Assembly: GCF_034424375.1 (NCBI RefSeq)
Contig: NZ_CP139965.1
Coordinates: forward strand, 6,076,001-6,140,000
Length of the DNA stretch: 64,000 nucleotides
Direction: 5' to 3'
Source: Paraburkholderia kururiensis
GTDB lineage: Bacteria > Pseudomonadota > Gammaproteobacteria > Burkholderiales > Burkholderiaceae
Below, one piece after another: positions 59,724 to 64,000 of this stretch. Each line of letters opens with the position of its first letter. The stretch's first letter is position 1. The position numbers and the translations under genes were made by a program. The notes beneath the pieces were generated by a model. It worked only from the letters and a program-made list of their open reading frames with translations, was not told the origin of the DNA and did not search any database.

Positions 59724-60965
59724 TCACTTTTCGATCTGCGCTTCGAGGCGGCCGATGTACCACTCGCAAAACTTCTCGACGAGGCCTTCCGTGAACGGCG
59801 AATACGGACCGGGCTCGTACGCGCTGCTCGACGCGCCGCGCTGCGAATATTCCACGAGCGCGCGGTCCTGGTCGTTGGTCGCATTCCAGACGGCCGTGAG
59901 GTTCTTCACGTCGTAATCCACGCCCTCTTTCGCGTCCTTGTGCACGAGCCACTTCGTGCGTACCAGCGTTTCGCCGGCCGACAGCGGAATGACCGAGAAC
60001 GTCACGATGTGGTCGCTCATGAAGTGGTGCCACGAATTCGGCTGCGTCCAGAACGAGAGGCCGCCCAGGTCCGCTTGCCGGAACTCGCCCAGCAGCTTCT
60101 TCGAGGCCACCTTGGCGTCGAGCGTCTGCGACTCGCCGCTGCGGTCGAGCGGCAGGCGCTGCGTGCGAAAGCCCGTGACGTCCGTGAGGCGGTCGATCTC
60201 CACCGAAGGCAGGTTCATCGACTCCCACTGCGCCGCGCGCTCCACGCAGGTGCGCTCGAACGCGGCCATGCCTTCGGCGTTGGCGGGCGACGGCTGGTAG
60301 CCGAAGCCGTATTCATAGAGCGAGATGGTGAGCTCGGGATGGTTCGCCACGCAGTGATAGCACTCGCGGTTGTTCTCCATCGTGAGCTTCCAGTTGCCCT
60401 TTTCGATGATGTCGATCTGCGCCGCGATCTTGCAGTTCGGCAGATCGTGCGGGAGCATGTACGGCTCCATGGCGGCGCGCATCAGCTCGAAGTCGACGGG
60501 CGGTTCGTCCGCAAGGCACACGAAGATCAGGCCGGCCAGGCTCTGCACGTGCACGGGCTTCAGGCTGTGCTTGCAGCGGTCGAACTGCTCGCCCATGTGT
60601 TCGGCGAACATCAGGTCGCCCGTGAGGTTGTAGGTCCAGCTGTGATACGGGCAGACGATGTTGCCCACCGACCCCTTGTCCTCGTTGCACAGCCGTGCGC
60701 CGCGATGGCGGCACACGTTGTGGAACGCGCGCACCTGCATGTCGTCGTCGCGCACGATCAGGATCGAGTCGTGGCCCAGTTCCACCGTGACGTAGTCGCC
60801 CGGTTCGGGAACGTCCGGCTCCACGCCGACCTGGATCCAGTGCCGGCGGAAGATGGCTTCCATGTCGAGTGCGAAAATCTCGTCGCTCAGATAAAACGGT
60901 GCTTCGAGGCTGTAACCCTTTTTGCGCCGTTCGATCAGCGCGCGCACGTCTGCCGATACTTTCAT
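59724..60965 (-). CDS. gbcA: Glycine-betaine demethylase oxygenase subunit (Rieske)
   Basis: This is a 413-residue Rieske non-heme iron oxygenase that converts glycine betaine to dimethylglycine plus formaldehyde. Rieske ligands are Cys85 and His87 (NVCRHRGARLCNED) and Cys105 and His108 (NIVCPYHSWTYNLTG). Mononuclear iron ligands His204 and His209 are in ECYHCVANHPELT. It forms a two-component system with gbcB. GGAGC precedes the ATG. The upstream gap to etfB (87 bases) should contain its promoter, but none was recognised. Confidence 0.95.
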   Translation of the reverse strand: MKVSADVRALIERRKKGYSLEAPFYLSDEIFALDMEAIFRRHWIQVGVEPDVPEPGDYVTVELGHDSILIVRDDDMQVRAFHNVCRHRGARLCNEDKGSVGNIVCPYHSWTYNLTGDLMFAEHMGEQFDRCKHSLKPVHVQSLAGLIFVCLADEPPVDFELMRAAMEPYMLPHDLPNCKIAAQIDIIEKGNWKLTMENNRECYHCVANHPELTISLYEYGFGYQPSPANAEGMAAFERTCVERAAQWESMNLPSVEIDRLTDVTGFRTQRLPLDRSGESQTLDAKVASKKLLGEFRQADLGGLSFWTQPNSWHHFMSDHIVTFSVIPLSAGETLVRTKWLVHKDAKEGVDYDVKNLTAVWNATNDQDRALVEYSQRGASSSAYEPGPYSPFTEGLVEKFCEWYIGRLEAQIEK

Positions 60966-61052
60966 CTTGTGCTCCGGAAAGCGTAATGGGCGGCTTGAGC
61001 CTGTTTCGGGGATCCTGGCCGGGGGCGGGGTCGTGAACCGTTTGCCCGCGAG

Positions 61053-61958
61053 CTAGTAATCGATGAGTTGATGCTCCCGCAAATAGCGGAGGATCACTTG
61101 TGCTTTTTCGACCGAACTCCCTTCAATTACGACGCTGCCGCCGCGGCTTTCGGTCGTGGTGGCCGAGAGCATGCGGGCATGGCCCGAGCGTTTTTCGGCG
61201 GCGGCAAGCCGCACGGGCTTGCGCTCGATGGGGCCGATGGTCCAGGGTTGCTCGTCGGTCATGGTGCGCTGTTCGCGCCCCGAAAGCGCTTGTTGCGAGC
61301 CGCGCTGCGAGCCAGGCTGGGCAGCCGCCTCGGGCCGCCCAGCCATGATGGCTCCGGCACGCAGCCGCGCATAGGCGTAGCGCGGCGCGACGGCCGCGAG
61401 CGGATGCACGGCCACCACGGCAGGCAGCGTCACCGCCACCGCGCGGCGCAGGCCCTTCGGCAAAAACTGGCGCACGCGCACCGCCGCCGTGCCCGCCGCG
61501 CCCGACATGCCAGGCTCGGGCGCGACGTCCACGGCCGCGTTCACGAGCGGATAACCCAGGCGGTCCGCAAGCTGGTACGGCAGCAGGCCGCTGTCGAAGG
61601 CGCCTTCAGCGCACGTGCCCGTCAGCACGAGGTCGTAGCCCTGCACGCGGGCGGCCAGCGCGGCCACCGCGGCGCCCTCGTTGTCTTCGTCGGCATTGCC
61701 GCACGCAAGCACTTCCACGCGCTCGGCGCCGAGCGCCAGATACCCTTCCAGCGCGGGGTTCCGGGCGTCGCCCGCGTGCAGCACGTCGAGCTGTGCGCCC
61801 CAGCGTCCCGCGAGCGTGCGGCCGATTTCGAGCGCCGCCGCATCGTTGCGGCTGTAGCGCGCCACCCCGCTCACGGGATGCCGCCCCACCGAAACGAGCA
61901 CCGCGATGCGCTTCACGCGCGTGCCGTCGCGCGCTTCCATGTTGTCTCGTGCGTTCAT
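61053..61958 (-). CDS. etfB: Electron transfer flavoprotein beta subunit of dimethylglycine demethylation
   Basis: This is a 301-residue ETF beta-type protein. It has VKRIAVLVSVGRHPVSGVAR, then the AMP/FAD-binding ETF region GYDLVLTGTCAEGAFDSGLL and VTLPAVVAVHPLAAVAPRYA. The C-terminus is longer than in ordinary EtfB (about 250 residues). It overlaps etfA by the ATGA at 61955-61958. In Pseudomonas the dgcAB locus carries a dedicated ETF pair that takes electrons from dimethylglycine demethylase, and the placement here matches. AAGGAG precedes the ATG. Confidence 0.92.
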   Translation of the reverse strand: MNARDNMEARDGTRVKRIAVLVSVGRHPVSGVARYSRNDAAALEIGRTLAGRWGAQLDVLHAGDARNPALEGYLALGAERVEVLACGNADEDNEGAAVAALAARVQGYDLVLTGTCAEGAFDSGLLPYQLADRLGYPLVNAAVDVAPEPGMSGAAGTAAVRVRQFLPKGLRRAVAVTLPAVVAVHPLAAVAPRYAYARLRAGAIMAGRPEAAAQPGSQRGSQQALSGREQRTMTDEQPWTIGPIERKPVRLAAAEKRSGHARMLSATTTESRGGSVVIEGSSVEKAQVILRYLREHQLIDY

Positions 61959-63130
61959 GCCGCCACTCCTTCCACGACCGTTGGCGCCCCCGCGGCGCGA
62001 TCCGCTTCGCCATGCGCGGCGCGGGCCCTTGCGACGGCCTCGGTCAGCGACGCGATGGTTTCGCGCGCATCGCCCACGACGGTCAGGTCCGCGCGTTTGG
62101 CAATGGGCGCGCTCGCGTCCAGATTCACGGCGATCACGTGGCGACAGTCCTTGATGCCCTGCAAGTGCTGAACCGCGCCCGAAATGCCGAACGCGATGTA
62201 GACGCTCGCCTGCACCGTCTTGCCCGTGGCGCCCACCTGCTTGTCGCGCGTGAAATGGCCGTTGTCCACGGCCACGCGGCTCGCGCCTATCGCTGCGCCC
62301 AGCACACCCGCGAGCGCTTCGAACGCGGCGATGTCCGTCACGCCGTTGCCGGCGGAAACGATGAAGTCGGCTTCTTCGAGCGCGACCTGCGACGCATCGG
62401 TTTCTTCGATGCCGAGATCGCGATAGCGCGCGGCTGCTGAAGCCGCCGCGTCGAAGCTGCCCAACTGCATGGCTTCGCCCGCTCCCACGAACGGCAAGCG
62501 CGAATCGACGGCCCCCGGCGCGAGCAACACGACCTCGGGCACCGTGCGCTTGGCCACGGCCTGCTTCGCGTGCACGTAGACGCTCACGTGCGCCGCGTCG
62601 ATCTCCACGACATGCGTGGCCACGCTCGCTCCCGCTTGCGCTGCGTAGCGGCGGCCCAGGTCGCCGTCGCCCGCGGCGTTGTCGGGCAGCAGGATATGCA
62701 CGGGCGCGAACTGCGCCGCGCAGGCCGCGAGCGCCTGCACCTCGCTTTCGGGGGCGAACGTGCGGCGGTCGAAGGCCGCGAGTTCGATCACCTTGTCGGC
62801 GCCCAACGCCGCCGCGTCTTCCTTCAGCTTGCCGAAGACCAGCAGCGCGACCTGCGTGTGCGCGTCGGCAATCAGGGCGGCGGCCGCCACCGCTTCGCGT
62901 GCGTGCTCGTCGAGCGCGCCGCGGTCGCTATGCGCGACCACGAGAATCGTGCGTTGCGCGGGCTGCGCCGTGCGACGCGGCTTTGCGGCTGCGCGGCCGT
63001 GCAGGGACGTGACGGCGTTCGCGTCGAACGAACCCTGCGCGCTGCCCTCTTCGCCCAGCGTGATGCGTTTGAGACCGGCGGCCGTGACGACGAACGGCCG
63101 GCGCGGATCGATACGTTTGATCGTGTTCAT
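61955..63130 (-). CDS. etfA: Electron transfer flavoprotein alpha subunit of dimethylglycine demethylation
   Basis: This is a 391-residue ETF alpha. The C-terminal FAD-binding segment is intact: VGATGKTVQASVYIAFGISG, then AVQHLQGIKDCRHVIAVNLD and SAPIAKRADLTVVGD. The N-terminal half has ILVVAHSDRGALDEHAREAV. The ATG at 63130 (MNTIKRIDPRRPF) is preceded by GGAG. It is the middle gene of dgcB-etfA-etfB, separated from dgcB by 13 bases. Confidence 0.94.
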   Translation of the reverse strand: MNTIKRIDPRRPFVVTAAGLKRITLGEEGSAQGSFDANAVTSLHGRAAAKPRRTAQPAQRTILVVAHSDRGALDEHAREAVAAAALIADAHTQVALLVFGKLKEDAAALGADKVIELAAFDRRTFAPESEVQALAACAAQFAPVHILLPDNAAGDGDLGRRYAAQAGASVATHVVEIDAAHVSVYVHAKQAVAKRTVPEVVLLAPGAVDSRLPFVGAGEAMQLGSFDAAASAAARYRDLGIEETDASQVALEEADFIVSAGNGVTDIAAFEALAGVLGAAIGASRVAVDNGHFTRDKQVGATGKTVQASVYIAFGISGAVQHLQGIKDCRHVIAVNLDASAPIAKRADLTVVGDARETIASLTEAVARARAAHGEADRAAGAPTVVEGVAA

Positions 63131-63143
63131 GGCGCGGCTCCGT

Positions 63144-64000
63144 TCAATCCAGCGACGCGGCGACGAGTTCGGCCACGTCGAGCACTTCGGGCCTCGGGCC
63201 CACCACGCCTTCGAGCATCGCCGTGCAGTTCGGGCAGCCCACCGCGACCACCTCGGCGCCCACGGCGCGCGCGTCGGCGATGCGGATGTCGGGAATGCGC
63301 TGTTTGCCCGGAATGTCGGTGAGCGGCGCACCGCCTCCGCCGCCGCAGCAGCGGCCCTGCTTGCCGTGACGCTCCATCTCCACCACCTGAATGCCGATGG
63401 TCTTCAGGAGCTTGCGCGGTGCGTCCGTCTCGCCGTTGTAGCGGCCCAGATAACAGGGGTCGTGATACGTGATGCGACGGCTCGCCAGCGCCTCGGCAGC
63501 CTTCGGCGCGAGCTTGCCCGCCTCCACCAGTTGCGCGAGCAGCGTGGTGTGATGCAGCACTTCGTAGCGCGCGCCGAACGCGCGGTACTCGTTGCGCAGG
63601 CTGTGCATGACGTGCGGGTCCGCCGTGACGATGCGCCGGAACGTGAGCGTGGAAAGCGTCTGGATCATCGTGGCCGCGAGTTGCTGGAACGTCGCTTCGT
63701 CGCCGAGGCGCCGCGCGACATCGCCCGTATCGGTCTCGCCGGCGCCCAGCACCGCGTAGTTCACGCCCGCCTTGTTCAGCACCTTCACGAGCGCACGCAG
63801 CGTGCGCTGGTAGCGCATGTCGAATGCGCCTTCGCCGGCCACGAGCAGCACGTCCACGGGCTTGCCCGGTTGCGCGAGCGGCGCGTTCAGATCCACCGAC
63901 CAGTCGTAGCGCGCCGCGCGGTCATAGCCGCCCGCCGTGCCCGTCTCGCGCAGATTCGCGAGCACCTCCGGCCCCTTGCCGGGCACCTCGCCGTGCACGA
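63144..64000 (-). CDS. dgcB: Dimethylglycine demethylation Fe-S subunit DgcB, C-terminal part (gene continues beyond the right edge)
   Basis: This is a heterodisulfide-reductase-like (Fe-S) protein of DMG demethylation, truncated by the window. The visible 285 residues contain the two Cys-rich CCG domains: SRRITYHDPCYLGRYNGETD with QGRCCGGGGGAPLTDIPGKQ, and VVAVGCPNCTAMLEGVVGP. The 4Fe-4S N-terminal part, and probably dgcA, lie to the right. The gene is first of the part of the operon seen here. DgcB passes electrons from DgcA to the ETF encoded next. Confidence 0.9.
   Translation of the reverse strand, partial: VHGEVPGKGPEVLANLRETGTAGGYDRAARYDWSVDLNAPLAQPGKPVDVLLVAGEGAFDMRYQRTLRALVKVLNKAGVNYAVLGAGETDTGDVARRLGDEATFQQLAATMIQTLSTLTFRRIVTADPHVMHSLRNEYRAFGARYEVLHHTTLLAQLVEAGKLAPKAAEALASRRITYHDPCYLGRYNGETDAPRKLLKTIGIQVVEMERHGKQGRCCGGGGGAPLTDIPGKQRIPDIRIADARAVGAEVVAVGCPNCTAMLEGVVGPRPEVLDVAELVAASLD

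Noticed and set aside
1..64000. A CRISPR array, tRNA or rRNA gene
   Set aside because: No regularly spaced identical repeats and no recognisable tRNA or rRNA sequence were noticed on either strand; a covariance-model search would be needed to exclude small RNAs.

Overview
The window is a high-GC bacterial chromosome segment. It most resembles a Burkholderiaceae genome (Burkholderia, Paraburkholderia, Caballeronia or Trinickia type). That placement is an inference from the gene families: DUF3331 and DUF4148 proteins, two Burkholderia-style trimeric porins, an AcnD/PrpF-type 2-methylcitrate operon next to a sigma-54 PrpR, and a Pseudomonas/Burkholderia-style carnitine and glycine-betaine gene set. 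No rRNA, tRNA or CRISPR array was seen.

Layout. Bases 1-1700 hold the C-terminal part of a copper P-type ATPase. Bases 1.9-3.5 kb are a graveyard of mobile DNA: an IS3-type OrfA stub, an intact PIN/Phd toxin-antitoxin pair, a frameshifted tyrosine-recombinase tail and a decayed relaxase. Bases 3.6-9.8 kb carry housekeeping and envelope genes (ribA, a CBS protein, a DUF4148 protein, a 3-methyladenine glycosylase, a BON protein, an acyl-CoA dehydrogenase, a ChaA-type antiporter). Bases 9.8-16.8 kb hold a LysR regulator and a trio made of a NERD-like membrane protein, a TPR lipoprotein and a large Sel1-repeat protein. Bases 17-19.4 kb encode a polar amino-acid importer without its ATPase. Bases 19.5-23.7 kb encode a three-part periplasmic molybdenum hydroxylase (2Fe-2S, Mo and triheme cytochrome c). 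A small unknown protein and an alpha/beta hydrolase with an Asp nucleophile follow.

Bases 25.3-33.8 kb are a complete prpR / prpB-prpC-acnD-prpF methylcitrate locus. Its control region shows palindromes, an IHF site and a -24/-12 promoter in the expected order. Bases 33.8-36.3 kb are an AT-richer insert with an FkbM methyltransferase and a fibre-like protein. Bases 36.3-43.3 kb hold an NlpD-like protein, a porin, an OpgC-type membrane protein, an esterase, an AI-2E family permease and a DUF3331 protein. Bases 43.4-44.7 kb hold flhDC standing alone.

From 45 kb to the right edge the genes form one quaternary-amine catabolic supercluster. Carnitine: caiX-cdhC-cdhA-cdhB-hocS with divergent cdhR. 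Choline-O-sulfate: betC-choX with a divergent LysR regulator. Glycine betaine: gbcA, gbcB and a betaine-binding protein. Dimethylglycine: dgcB-etfA-etfB. C1 disposal: purU. Together they would feed carnitine and choline sulfate toward glycine betaine and strip its methyl groups. Three substrate-binding proteins are present but no permease or ATPase for them. A 74-bp composite element with identical internal spacing occurs upstream of caiX and upstream of a porin, which suggests that the porin belongs to the same regulon. purU carries a frameshift in a run of six C.
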